Shown in pieces: positions 18,968 to 27,041 of a DNA stretch of 64,000 bases; within the stretch, counting starts at the first letter, position 1, and every line of letters begins with the position of its first letter. The DNA is taken from NCBI RefSeq assembly GCF_003813775.1, contig NZ_RPDH01000001.1, forward strand, positions 1,488,001 through 1,552,000, written 5' to 3'. Under the pieces are notes generated by a model. That model did not search any database, was not told the origin of the DNA, and saw only the letters and a list, made by a program, of their open reading frames with translations. Source of the DNA: Chitinophaga lutea (lineage in GTDB: Bacteria > Bacteroidota > Bacteroidia > Chitinophagales > Chitinophagaceae). The translations under genes were made by a program, and so were the position numbers.

Positions 18968-18975
18968 TAGTTTTG
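18968..18975 (+). promoter_or_regulatory. -7 promoter element (TAGTTTTG) almost touching the start codon
   Basis: An exact TAnnTTTG match that ends only 4 bases before the ATG at 18980. If it is used, the transcript would be leaderless or nearly so. Confidence 0.4.
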
Positions 18976-18979
18976 CCCC

Positions 18980-21379
18980 ATGTTCAGATCCGTTATTTTA
19001 ATTTGTACGCTGGCGATGAGCGCCCGCGCGGCCGACATCAAAGTAAACGTTACCGACAGTACAGGTACGGCCATCCCGAATGCCTCCCTTTCTCTCCACT
19101 CCCCCAACGCCGTGCTGAAACACGCCGTTACCGATTCCTCCGGTAATGCCATATTCCGGGAGCCGGGTACCGGCCGGTATTTCATCGGTGCGGCGGCCGC
19201 CGGGTTCCGCAGCGCCCGTACCGCCTCGTTCTCCTGGCCGCAAAACGACACGCTCATCACCCTGGTGCTGCAAAGCAGCATCACCCAACTGGCCGGCGTC
19301 ACCGTTGCGGCAGCGAAACCATTGCTGGAGGCGGTAGACGACCGGGTGATCTTCAACGTGGACCGGGATCCTTCCCTGGCCGGATTGTCCGCCTCGGATG
19401 CATTCGCGAAAGTACCGTTTGTCAGCGTCGACGGGGAAGGGCGGGTACAGCTGAAAGGCCAGTCGTCTTTCCAGATACTCGTCAACGGCAAACAAACGGC
19501 GATGTTCGCACACAACCCTGGCGATGTCCTGAAATCCTTTCCCGCCAGCCTCATCAGCAGGATAGAGGTGATCACCCAGCCTTCGTCGAAGTACGAGGGC
19601 GAAGGCATCACCGGGCTCATCAATATCATCACCAAAAGGAAAGTGGCCGGCTATAACAGTTCCACCGCGCTGAACTATAATACCCTCGGCCAGATCAATC
19701 CCAACACTTCGTTCAACCTTAAATACGGTAAAATCGGGATTACTTCTTTTTTGTATTACGCCAAAAACCTCGCCTGGGATACCCACGGGTTTCAGCACTA
19801 CACCGCACTCACCCGTCCCGCCGCATTTGCGTTCCGCGAGTCGGCCGATACTACCCGCGCTACCCGGTACATGGGCGGCGGCAACCTCGAAATAGCCTAT
19901 GAACCGGACAGCATGCGCACGCTCAGCCTGTACGGCCGCCTGCAGACATCGGGCAGGAATACCCGGCAGCGCAGCCGCCTCACGACGTACGACGATCATC
20001 TGCGCCCGCTGCAGCAGAGCCTGCTGGAAACCGGCGAGGAAACCGGTGCGCCCGGCGGTGAAGTGGGGCTCGATTACCAGCAGCAGTTCAAAAACCCGCA
20101 GAAATCCCTGTCGTTCGGCATGAACCTGCAGGCCAACCGCCAGCTAAACAACCTGCAAAGCGCACAATACAACACATCCTCCGAAAGCCGGTTCCTCCGT
20201 AACACCTCCGAAGGCAGGAACTTCCAGACCAGCTACCAGGCCGATTATGCAGTGCCCTTATCCCCCTCCTTCGCCCTCGAAACGGGCGCCCGCGGCATTC
20301 TCCGCCGCGTCCGGTCGGATTACAGGAGCCTGGTCAAAGACGGGCAGACCGGCGAATACACACCCGACCCGGACAACAACGACCGGCTGAAATACAGCCA
20401 GGACGTATGGGGCGCCTATGCTACCGGGGTTTATAAAACAGGGAAAAACGGTTTCACCATCAAAGGCGGCGGGCGGCTGGAGAAAACGTCGGTAAGGGGA
20501 CACTTCATCCACCAGCAAACTACAGTGCGGCAGGACTATTATTCTTTCCTGCCCGGCCTGGCCGTGCATAAAACGCTGAAAAACGGCAAACGCCTGTCGC
20601 TAGCCTACTCCCGGCGGCTGGCCAGGCCCGGGTTGACATTTCTCAACCCTTATACAGACAACCGCGACCCGTTGTTTATCTCTTATGGCAACGAGCGCCT
20701 GCAACCCGAATTCGCCAACAATGCGGAGATCACGCTCGCTTCCTTCAGCAGCAGATTCTCTTACAGCCTTGCGCTCAGCGGCTCATTCAACAACAGCGGC
20801 ATTCAGCGTTACCTCGTGTTTGACGAATCTACCGGCATCAGTACGCAGACGTACGACAACATCGGCCGGAGCCGGATTTGGGGCATCAACGGATATGTAT
20901 CTTTCAACCCGGCCAAACAGTTTTCCGCCACGCTCAACTTCAACGGTTATTATGCTTCGCTGCGAAACACGAAACAACCCGCCGAAAACAGGCGCGGGGC
21001 TTACGGTTCATTCAGCAGCGCCATCATGTACAAACCGGCCGAAAGGCTCATGTTCTTCAGCAACCTGACCTACACTGCGCAACCTTTGCAGTTGCAGGGA
21101 CGGAACGGAGATTATCTTTTCTATAACATCGGCGGCGGCTACTGGCTGCTTAAAAAGAAACTGATGCTGTCGCTGGCGGCGCTCAACTTCATGGATAAGT
21201 ACTGGCAGTCGGCCGACAATTTTTCCACCGCCGTATTCCGCCAGCGCTCGGGCTCATACAGGCCCGCACGGTGTTTGTCCATCGGTTTGCGGTACAACTT
21301 CGGCAAACTGACCGAAAATACCTCCCGCAAAAAAGGCGTGAACATCGACGATGCCAAGCAGGATGTGAACAACCGTTAG
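18980..21379 (+). CDS. TonB-dependent-receptor-like outer membrane beta-barrel protein
   Basis: 799 residues. Signal peptide (1-17, ending SARA), a carboxypeptidase-regulatory-like beta-sandwich (about 19-95), a plug-like domain (about 110-215) with ILVNGKQ and ISRIEVITQPSSKYEGEG, GLINIITKR at the plug end, then a long region of alternating strands forming the barrel (OMP_b-brl family). No obvious TonB box. Such proteins import siderophores, peptides or glycans. There is no SusD partner here, which argues against a polysaccharide utilisation locus. Divergent from the LytTR operon. Confidence 0.9.
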   Translation: MFRSVILICTLAMSARAADIKVNVTDSTGTAIPNASLSLHSPNAVLKHAVTDSSGNAIFREPGTGRYFIGAAAAGFRSARTASFSWPQNDTLITLVLQSSITQLAGVTVAAAKPLLEAVDDRVIFNVDRDPSLAGLSASDAFAKVPFVSVDGEGRVQLKGQSSFQILVNGKQTAMFAHNPGDVLKSFPASLISRIEVITQPSSKYEGEGITGLINIITKRKVAGYNSSTALNYNTLGQINPNTSFNLKYGKIGITSFLYYAKNLAWDTHGFQHYTALTRPAAFAFRESADTTRATRYMGGGNLEIAYEPDSMRTLSLYGRLQTSGRNTRQRSRLTTYDDHLRPLQQSLLETGEETGAPGGEVGLDYQQQFKNPQKSLSFGMNLQANRQLNNLQSAQYNTSSESRFLRNTSEGRNFQTSYQADYAVPLSPSFALETGARGILRRVRSDYRSLVKDGQTGEYTPDPDNNDRLKYSQDVWGAYATGVYKTGKNGFTIKGGGRLEKTSVRGHFIHQQTTVRQDYYSFLPGLAVHKTLKNGKRLSLAYSRRLARPGLTFLNPYTDNRDPLFISYGNERLQPEFANNAEITLASFSSRFSYSLALSGSFNNSGIQRYLVFDESTGISTQTYDNIGRSRIWGINGYVSFNPAKQFSATLNFNGYYASLRNTKQPAENRRGAYGSFSSAIMYKPAERLMFFSNLTYTAQPLQLQGRNGDYLFYNIGGGYWLLKKKLMLSLAALNFMDKYWQSADNFSTAVFRQRSGSYRPARCLSIGLRYNFGKLTENTSRKKGVNIDDAKQDVNNR

Positions 21380-21455
21380 CAGAAACGGCGCGCCTTTGTC
21401 GCAAATCGCCCGCAAAAAGTCGAATTCGCACCACCTCCGGCTGGAAGGCACGCGC

Positions 21456-21463
21456 TACTTTTG
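21456..21463 (+). promoter_or_regulatory. -7 promoter element (TACTTTTG)
   Basis: An exact TAnnTTTG match 23 bases before the ATG of the VOC gene at 21487. Confidence 0.5.
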
Positions 21464-21486
21464 TATCAACAAAACAAAACCTCGTC

Positions 21487-21993
21487 ATGGAAAAGAGACT
21501 CACCCAACAGAGAATTTCATCGAACCTCTGGTTCAACAAAAATGCGGAGGAAGCAGTAGACTTTTATCTCGGCATCTTCAAAAATTCCCAAAAAGGCCGG
21601 ATTGCCCGCTACGGCAAAGAAGGTTTCGAATTTCATGGTATGCCCGAAGGGTCGGTGATGACCATAGAATTTGCGCTCGACGGCCAGGAGTTCATCGCAC
21701 TCAACGGCGGGCCGCACTTCCAGTTCAACGAAGCCATTTCTTTCGTGGTGAATTGTAAAACACAGGAAGAGGTGGACTACTACTGGGAAAAACTCACCGA
21801 AGGCGGCGATGTGAAAGCGCAGATGTGCGGCTGGCTGAAAGACAAGTTCGGCGTTAGCTGGCAGGTAGTGCCGGAAGAACTGACGGACATGCTGCAGGAC
21901 CCCGATGCCGCTAAAGTCGCCAAAGTGAGCAATGCGGTTTTCCAGATGAAAAAACTGGACCTCCCGAAACTGCGCGAAGCGTATGGCAAATAA
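21487..21993 (+). CDS. VOC-superfamily protein (PhnB / 3-demethylubiquinone-9 methyltransferase-like)
   Basis: 168 residues from ATG 21487; the longer frame from 21271 is not supported. It matches the PhnB-like VOC group: SNLWFNKNAEEAVDFYLGIF, FIALNGGPHFQFNEAISF and KDKFGVSWQVVPEEL. VOC folds usually bind a divalent metal and act as glyoxalase-type enzymes or resistance proteins, but PhnB-like members have no assigned reaction. It has its own promoter. The convergent lyase gene ends 8 bases further on. Confidence 0.88.
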   Translation: MEKRLTQQRISSNLWFNKNAEEAVDFYLGIFKNSQKGRIARYGKEGFEFHGMPEGSVMTIEFALDGQEFIALNGGPHFQFNEAISFVVNCKTQEEVDYYWEKLTEGGDVKAQMCGWLKDKFGVSWQVVPEELTDMLQDPDAAKVAKVSNAVFQMKKLDLPKLREAYGK

Positions 21994-22001
21994 ACCCGCC
22001 G

Positions 22002-23879
22002 TTACGGCCACTCCGCCAGCGCGCCCGGCAACCGGTATGTTTTGTGTTGCAATCCCCCCGGCACCAGCAGTACGGTGATGCTGCCCCTGTAACCCGGCGG
22101 CAGCGTTACCTCGAAGCCTGTTAATGTAACACCTGGGTTGGCGGCGTCATAGGCATTTTTAGAAACGGCCGGTGAGGATTTCATCTGCACCTTCAATGGT
22201 GTTTCAACCCTGAGTCCCAGCTTGCGGCCGTTCTTGGATAACTCCGCTGTGTTGTCGCCCGTGATGTTTACGTCAGCGGGCGTTACCAGCGTCCAGCGCA
22301 GGGTGGTGGCTTTTTGGGGCGCTTCCACTTCGTCGCGCACCACTACGTACGACTGATCGACAATGGCAACACCCCTGCCGGCTTTCAGCAGTTCACCCTT
22401 ATAAACTTCAGACAGGTCGCAGACCGCGTGCATCAACGCGGGTGATGCGCTGTGTTTTGTGATGGGCGCATTACCGGTTACCCTTTGCAGGGAATCGTTG
22501 ATCGTGAGTGTACTGTGCGCGTAGTTGTTGTACCGGTACACTTCCCAGCGCTGGGCGTACTGGCCTTTGTCCCATATTCTGACGCCTTTCGATTCGAGGG
22601 AGTTATAGTCCTGCATGCCCAGGTCGATGCCCCAGCGCACGCCGTCCGCCTCGAGGATAAAAGAGCCCGCATCCATATGGGCATGATTGACGGAGGCCGA
22701 ACCGGCTTTGAGGCCGAGGTAAATGCCCTTGTCGTCTGTCCACGACGTGCGCATCAACGCAACCGGCGATTTGCCGTTGCCCGTCCAGAACAGCTGTTGC
22801 GGTGCGCTGATATCTTTCATCCGCACGCCGTTTCCCCATAGCATTATCGCCGGTAGCAGGCGGTTCCTGATATGTCTGCCCGGCGCTTCGCGCTCGAGTC
22901 GGCCGCGTTCCACCCAGAGCAGCGACGGTTCTTTCCGCTTCGCCGCAAACCAGAACATCGCGGGCTGCAGGCCGCCCCCGTTGCCCGCGTCGGAGTAGTT
23001 GAAGGCGTTGCCCGTAGTACCTGTTACATGCTCGAGGTAGTCTGCCGTTTTCAGGAAACCCGGCAGACCGGTGAGGCCGAAATCGGTGCCGAATGCTTTT
23101 TCCACGGCGCTGATAAAAAGCACGTTGAAGCTGGTGCCGTAACCCCAGTAACCATATCCTTCTGGATAAGCGCCATCCGGCCGGTAATCTTCCATGGGCA
23201 GCACGATGCTGCGGAGACCCCGGTTGATGATTTCGCGGGAAAGCGCAGGTTCATTTTCATAGATCGCCAGCGAACCGTAGAGCATACCGGCGTTGCAGAC
23301 CTGGTTCCAGTTATGGGAAGCGCGGAGCCAGCCGTTGTTGCGGCCCAGCAGCGAAGGCTGGAGGCCTTTCTGCAGGATGGCTTCGCGGATGGTCGTTCTA
23401 GACGCCTCCGGCAGGCCGTCAAACAGCCAGTCGTAGCCGATCGCGACGCCCATCGTCATTTCCGCCACATCGAGGAAATGGGAGGGGTTCCAGTCGCTGA
23501 AGCCGCAGATCGCCAGCATTTCTTTCTCTCCACGTTGCAGGTATTTTTTATCGCCCGTCATCCGCCAGGCGTAGGATAAAAAGAAGATCCGCCGCAGCCC
23601 TTCGCGCGATACGCCCAGCAAACGCCGGCCTTCCAGTTCTCTTTTCAGTTCAGGCGCGCCTGTCAACGCATCGCACTCCGCCATGATCGATTCGTGTATT
23701 TTCCGCCAGGTGGCGTCTGTCCTGACGGTTTGAAGGATGTTTTTTTCTTCGCCTTTCAGCCATAAAATTCGGGGATGGGCAGGGAACTGCGTGGAGGCGC
23801 TCACGGAATCGTGCTGCGCGGATGCAAAAAGGCAAAACAGCAGGACGAGCAGCGTGCTGAAGCATTCTTTCCGGTTCAT
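22002..23879 (-). CDS. secreted heparinase II/III-like polysaccharide lyase
   Basis: 625 residues from ATG 23879, which gives a signal peptide (STLLVLLFCLFASAQ). An alpha/alpha-toroid domain follows (about 30-350; IGYDWLFDGLP, ASHNWNQVCNAGM with the conserved Asn-His region, DGAYPEGYGYWGYG), then the heparinase II/III beta-sandwich (about 370-610) with SVNHAHMDAGSFILEADGV, where His-Asp residues of this family lie. These enzymes break uronic-acid-containing glycans by beta-elimination (heparin, alginate, or others). The substrate is uncertain, and no sulfatase or Sus pair is next to it. Confidence 0.88.
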   Translation of the reverse strand: MNRKECFSTLLVLLFCLFASAQHDSVSASTQFPAHPRILWLKGEEKNILQTVRTDATWRKIHESIMAECDALTGAPELKRELEGRRLLGVSREGLRRIFFLSYAWRMTGDKKYLQRGEKEMLAICGFSDWNPSHFLDVAEMTMGVAIGYDWLFDGLPEASRTTIREAILQKGLQPSLLGRNNGWLRASHNWNQVCNAGMLYGSLAIYENEPALSREIINRGLRSIVLPMEDYRPDGAYPEGYGYWGYGTSFNVLFISAVEKAFGTDFGLTGLPGFLKTADYLEHVTGTTGNAFNYSDAGNGGGLQPAMFWFAAKRKEPSLLWVERGRLEREAPGRHIRNRLLPAIMLWGNGVRMKDISAPQQLFWTGNGKSPVALMRTSWTDDKGIYLGLKAGSASVNHAHMDAGSFILEADGVRWGIDLGMQDYNSLESKGVRIWDKGQYAQRWEVYRYNNYAHSTLTINDSLQRVTGNAPITKHSASPALMHAVCDLSEVYKGELLKAGRGVAIVDQSYVVVRDEVEAPQKATTLRWTLVTPADVNITGDNTAELSKNGRKLGLRVETPLKVQMKSSPAVSKNAYDAANPGVTLTGFEVTLPPGYRGSITVLLVPGGLQHKTYRLPGALAEWP

Positions 23880-23979
23880 AGCGGGGAATTTGTTTTCAGA
23901 TGAACAAGATATCATTTTTTGCCGCAAATCCCCCCTTTAATTGTCGTATCCGGCAGCGGCCTGCCGGCAAGGGTTTCGT

Positions 23980-23987
23980 TAGTTTTG
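23980..23987 (+). promoter_or_regulatory. -7 promoter element (TAGTTTTG)
   Basis: An exact TAnnTTTG match 16 bases before the ATG of the VOC gene at 24004. Confidence 0.5.
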
Positions 23988-24003
23988 TCCAAAACAACAT
24001 CAT

Positions 24004-24423
24004 ATGTCAAAAATTGTTGCATACCTCACTTTTAACGGCAAATGCCAGGAAGCGATGACGTATTACCAGGATGTACTGGGCGGGGAACTGACGTTGCAAT
24101 CGGTGCAGGGATTTCCCGTGGAAGCGCGCTGCCCCACCGGCGAAGAACACCAGATCATGCACTCCTCCCTGATCAAAGGCGATATGGTGCTGATGGCCTC
24201 CGACATGGTAGGCCCGTCGGGATTCCGGCCGGGCAACACCATTGCGCTCGCCCTGCAATGCGACACCGCCGACGAAATCAATACTTACTTCACCAAACTT
24301 GCGGAAGGCGGCCAGGTATTGCATCCGTTGGCCAAACAGCCGTGGGGCGCGCTGTTTGGCGTACTCGCCGACAAATACGGCGTGGCCTGGATGTTGAACC
24401 ACGAACTGAAAGCAGTATCATAA
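24004..24423 (+). CDS. VOC-superfamily protein (PhnB-like)
   Basis: 139 residues, a single PhnB-like VOC domain: YLTFNGKCQEAMTYYQDVLGGEL, where two beta-alpha-beta units begin, then MHSSLIKGDMVLMASDM and GVLADKYGVAWMLNHE. The reaction is unknown, and I see no clear glyoxalase metal set. The final codons (24391-24430) are duplicated 90 bases downstream, at the start of the next gene. A hairpin follows the stop. Confidence 0.88.
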   Translation: MSKIVAYLTFNGKCQEAMTYYQDVLGGELTLQSVQGFPVEARCPTGEEHQIMHSSLIKGDMVLMASDMVGPSGFRPGNTIALALQCDTADEINTYFTKLAEGGQVLHPLAKQPWGALFGVLADKYGVAWMLNHELKAVS

Positions 24424-24520
24424 ATCATGCATACAGCACCCGCATCGCCGGCATTCACACCGGCCATGCGGGTGGCATGAATGTTGAGCCGAAAACCGGA
24501 AGCAGTATCGTACATCATGC
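24391..24520 (+). repeat. imperfect 40-bp direct repeat, 90 bases apart
   Basis: 24391-24430 (end of the VOC gene, reading MLNHELKAVS then stop, then ATCATGC) is about 80% identical to 24481-24520 (reading MLSRKPEAVS, Tyr, then ATCATGC), with no gaps. The second copy leads straight into ATG 24517 of the RNA-ligase-like gene. The stop codon of the first copy is TAC in the second. Confidence 0.75.
24438..24473 (+). terminator. hairpin after the VOC gene, terminator-like
   Basis: ACCCGCAT-C-GCCGG (24438-24451) pairs with CCGGC-C-ATGCGGGT (24460-24473): 13 base pairs with one C/C mismatch and an 8-base loop. No T-run follows, so it may be a processing or attenuation hairpin instead of a true terminator. 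Confidence 0.5.
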
Positions 24521-25077
24521 AACCAGATTTGTTCGGGAATGAAGATAACCGGGTGGAATACTTTTTTGTTATTTCACCTCCTCCCGCTGTTGTGAATGCA
24601 GTAAGGAGGTTCAAGGCACGCCTGCATGAGCGCATCGGGCTTGATGCCATCAATATGCGGTCGATGGCCCATATTTCGCTGTTCAAATTCCTGAAAAATG
24701 ACAACGACAGCCTCATCATTTCGAAGGCTGCCGCAGCATTAAAGCATAAGACCATTTTTGATATCCGGCTGAGAGGAGCGGATAGTTTCCTGCACAAAGA
24801 CCGTGCAGGAACATTGTATATAAAAATAGCACAGCCCGATCCGGTGAACATCGTCACCAGATTACTCTGCACGGCATTTTCGCTCGCTTACCGCCCTTCC
24901 ATTCCGCACCTGACCATCGCGCGCAACGTTCCGCTGCCGTCCTTCGTGAAAATCGACCCTGCGGATTTTGACTATCACTACGACTTCATCTGCCGGCATA
25001 TCACCCTCCTGAAATGGAACGGGGAAAAATACGACGTTATCCATGAAGCGCCCTTAAATGATACGGCGCCTGCATAA
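24517..25077 (+). CDS. 2'-5' RNA ligase superfamily (LigT/2H phosphoesterase) protein
   Basis: 186 residues. The two 2H signature motifs are visible: AHISLFKF (H-x-S) near residue 50 and PHLTIAR (H-x-T) near 130, spaced as in LigT/ThpR and YjcG-like enzymes. These act on 2',3'-cyclic phosphates or similar RNA ends. I start at ATG 24517 (MQPDLFGNE); the 12 codons upstream from 24481 are a copy of the preceding gene's tail. The end overlaps the convergent small gene at 25037 by 41 bases. Confidence 0.82.
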   Translation: MQPDLFGNEDNRVEYFFVISPPPAVVNAVRRFKARLHERIGLDAINMRSMAHISLFKFLKNDNDSLIISKAAAALKHKTIFDIRLRGADSFLHKDRAGTLYIKIAQPDPVNIVTRLLCTAFSLAYRPSIPHLTIARNVPLPSFVKIDPADFDYHYDFICRHITLLKWNGEKYDVIHEAPLNDTAPA

Positions 25078-25312
25078 GCGGCATCGCCGGGTAATCGTCC
25101 GGCAGCATCTCCGCCGTGCAGCCCTGTTTTTGGAGGAACTCGATCAGCGGCAGGGGATGAATGGCGCCGGAAGCGCTTTTTATGCGCAGGATCCGGTCAC
25201 AGTCTTCCAGGTCAAAATTCACCGTGTAATCCGTAAACACCTGCTGTATGCGGTACACCAGTATATTGGCGTAACAGGGGTGGTCTACATTGGTTTTGAA
25301 AATCTCTACCAT
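25037..25312 (-). CDS. conserved small Bacteroidota protein, HMA-like fold suspected
   Basis: 91 residues. The first 60 residues (VEIFKTNV, then VNFDLEDCDRILRIKS) match a conserved Bacteroidota protein that looks like a ferredoxin-like / heavy-metal-associated beta-alpha-beta fold without CxxC, perhaps used for protein contact. The last 30 residues are variable. Its 3' end overlaps the convergent RNA-ligase-like gene by 41 bases. Function unknown. Confidence 0.72.
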   Translation of the reverse strand: MVEIFKTNVDHPCYANILVYRIQQVFTDYTVNFDLEDCDRILRIKSASGAIHPLPLIEFLQKQGCTAEMLPDDYPAMPLMQAPYHLRALHG

Positions 25313-25431
25313 AGAACATCAGAATTTGCAATGTAAACTTACGGCAGGCTGCGGTTTTTTGACATGGCCGAACACGACAATACATGGGCTGAATGCGACA
25401 TTCTTTTTATCTTTATACTAAATCCTCCGCC

Positions 25432-25593
25432 ATGAAACTCAACAAGGAATGGCACCAGGCGCACCGTATGCCGGTCAATGCCACACTCGACCAGCGGGTG
25501 GCCTGGCACCTGGAGCACGCGCGCCACTGCGCCTGCCGCGAAATGCCGGAAAAGATCAAAGCCGAGATCCGGAAACGGAAACTAAAAGTTTAA
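25432..25593 (+). CDS. small conserved hypothetical protein (53 aa)
   Basis: Reads MKLNKEWHQAHRMP, then WHLEHARHCACREMP and a Lys/Arg-rich tail. I recall close relatives in Chitinophagaceae with the same W-H-L-E-H-x(3)-C-x-C core. C-x-C plus His could bind a metal, but that is inference. ATG 25432 is preferred over the upstream in-frame start at 25393. It converges tail to tail with the MFS gene, with 2 bases between. Confidence 0.7.
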   Translation: MKLNKEWHQAHRMPVNATLDQRVAWHLEHARHCACREMPEKIKAEIRKRKLKV

Positions 25594-25595
25594 AC

Positions 25596-26879
25596 TTATA
25601 TTTTCACCAGCAACTTGTACGAATGCGAGCGCATCGCCACCGTGGTCACAATCAGGCCGATGATGCCGGTAACGGTGAACAGCAGCGCAATGCCCCTTTC
25701 ACTGCCCGTCCCGAACCAGTGCCCAAGCAGATCCACACCGGCGCCCGTGGTCATGAACGGAATGAAGATGAACTGCGCAATGGGGCCGATCATAAAAGCC
25801 GTCAGCGGCGAAGCGGCCTGTTCGATGCTTTGCGCAAAACCGAACACGCGGCCCTGGCGCTCCGGCGGAATCACCCGCTGGATGATCGACTGCTCCGCGG
25901 CTTCCACCACCGGAATGAGGCACAGGTAAATGAACAGTCCCACCGCCAGTAAAACGACCGAGGACTGAATGGTGAAGAAGATGCACACCGTCCACATTAC
26001 GAGGTTGGCGATGAACAGCGTGCGGATGGGATGTTTGCCTAATCCCTTCCTGGCCACTACCAGCCCTCCCACGATAAACCCGAGGCTCAATACGCCCCAG
26101 ATAATGCCCCATGCCTGCACGGATACCAGCGACAGGCCGTAGGCGTCCATCAGCGACATAAACACGCCGCCCAGGAAGTTATTGAAGGTGTTGAAGAAAA
26201 TCAGCGCGAACAGACCCGGAATAAGGCGGATGGCTTTGATGGTGCCGCGTACGTCTACCTTGCCGCCGCCGCTTTCTTCCGTGTGCACGATTTCCTTTTC
26301 AGGGATCGACACGGTCATCAGGTGCAAAATGGTTAGGATGGTGAGCGCCACCGTGGCCGCCAGCGTCCAGTGCATGCCCATGAACCCTACCGCCATCCCG
26401 CTCAGTATCGAGGCCACGAGGAAGGCCGTGCCGTTGGCGCTGCCGATCAGGCCGTTGGCTTTATCCCGTTCCGGCTCCGGCAACAGGATGGTCACCAGTG
26501 TAGGCAGGGCGATATTACGGATGTTGCCGGCCAGCGCACCGAAGAGCGTCATGATGATCAGCGCCCACAAAACAGGGCTGCCCGCATCTTTGAATTCTTC
26601 CATCGGCGCCAGCCAGTACACGATGGCCGCGCCGCTGTACAACAACAGCGACATCACGCTCGATATCATCATCGCCTGCTTTTTACGGTAACGGTCTACC
26701 ACCGACCCGAGAAAAAAACCGGACAGGGCTACCGTGCCGATGTAAATGCCCGCCATAAACGATGTGGCCATCACGGATTTCGTTTGCAGGTACACCCAGA
26801 AGGTGACCGCGAACCATATGAAAGTATTGGTAACTGCTGCTACGATCGAATTGATCAGTACAAAATGAAAGGGTCGCAT
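25596..26879 (-). CDS. MFS transporter (multidrug-type)
   Basis: 427 residues with about 12 membrane helices. The loop 2-3 motif is GSVVDRYRKKQAMM (the G-x3-D-R/K signature), and the second-half equivalent is weaker. PEPERDKANGLIGSANGTAF and PPERQGRVFGFAQSIEQAASP are typical of the MdtH/enterobactin-exporter-like MFS group. Probably proton-driven export of small hydrophobic compounds; the substrate is unknown. A 23-bp palindrome lies 18 bases upstream of its start. Confidence 0.88.
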   Translation of the reverse strand: MRPFHFVLINSIVAAVTNTFIWFAVTFWVYLQTKSVMATSFMAGIYIGTVALSGFFLGSVVDRYRKKQAMMISSVMSLLLYSGAAIVYWLAPMEEFKDAGSPVLWALIIMTLFGALAGNIRNIALPTLVTILLPEPERDKANGLIGSANGTAFLVASILSGMAVGFMGMHWTLAATVALTILTILHLMTVSIPEKEIVHTEESGGGKVDVRGTIKAIRLIPGLFALIFFNTFNNFLGGVFMSLMDAYGLSLVSVQAWGIIWGVLSLGFIVGGLVVARKGLGKHPIRTLFIANLVMWTVCIFFTIQSSVVLLAVGLFIYLCLIPVVEAAEQSIIQRVIPPERQGRVFGFAQSIEQAASPLTAFMIGPIAQFIFIPFMTTGAGVDLLGHWFGTGSERGIALLFTVTGIIGLIVTTVAMRSHSYKLLVKI

Positions 26880-26897
26880 GGCGTTAGGTTATTAGTC

Positions 26898-26920
26898 GAT
26901 AAATTTACTGATAATTTATC
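26898..26920. promoter_or_regulatory. palindromic operator-like site
   Basis: GATAAATT (26898-26905) and AATTTATC (26913-26920) are perfect 8-bp inverted arms around a 7-base centre. It lies 18 bases before the MFS start on the minus strand, the position of a repressor site. No regulator gene for it is adjacent. Confidence 0.5.
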
Positions 26921-27000
26921 TGCAATCTTAACACCAATCCCGCTGAAAGTACATGGGCAAACCAGACAATATGCGGGGTGATTGCGACAGTAAAATGCCT

Positions 27001-27008
27001 TACATTTG
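27001..27008 (+). promoter_or_regulatory. -7 promoter element (TACATTTG)
   Basis: An exact TAnnTTTG match 33 bases before ATG 27042. An ATTG lies 16 bases upstream of it, a little short for the usual 19-21 spacing. Confidence 0.5.
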
Positions 27009-27041
27009 AAACGCTTTGACGGTAACCATAAAAAAATTGTT

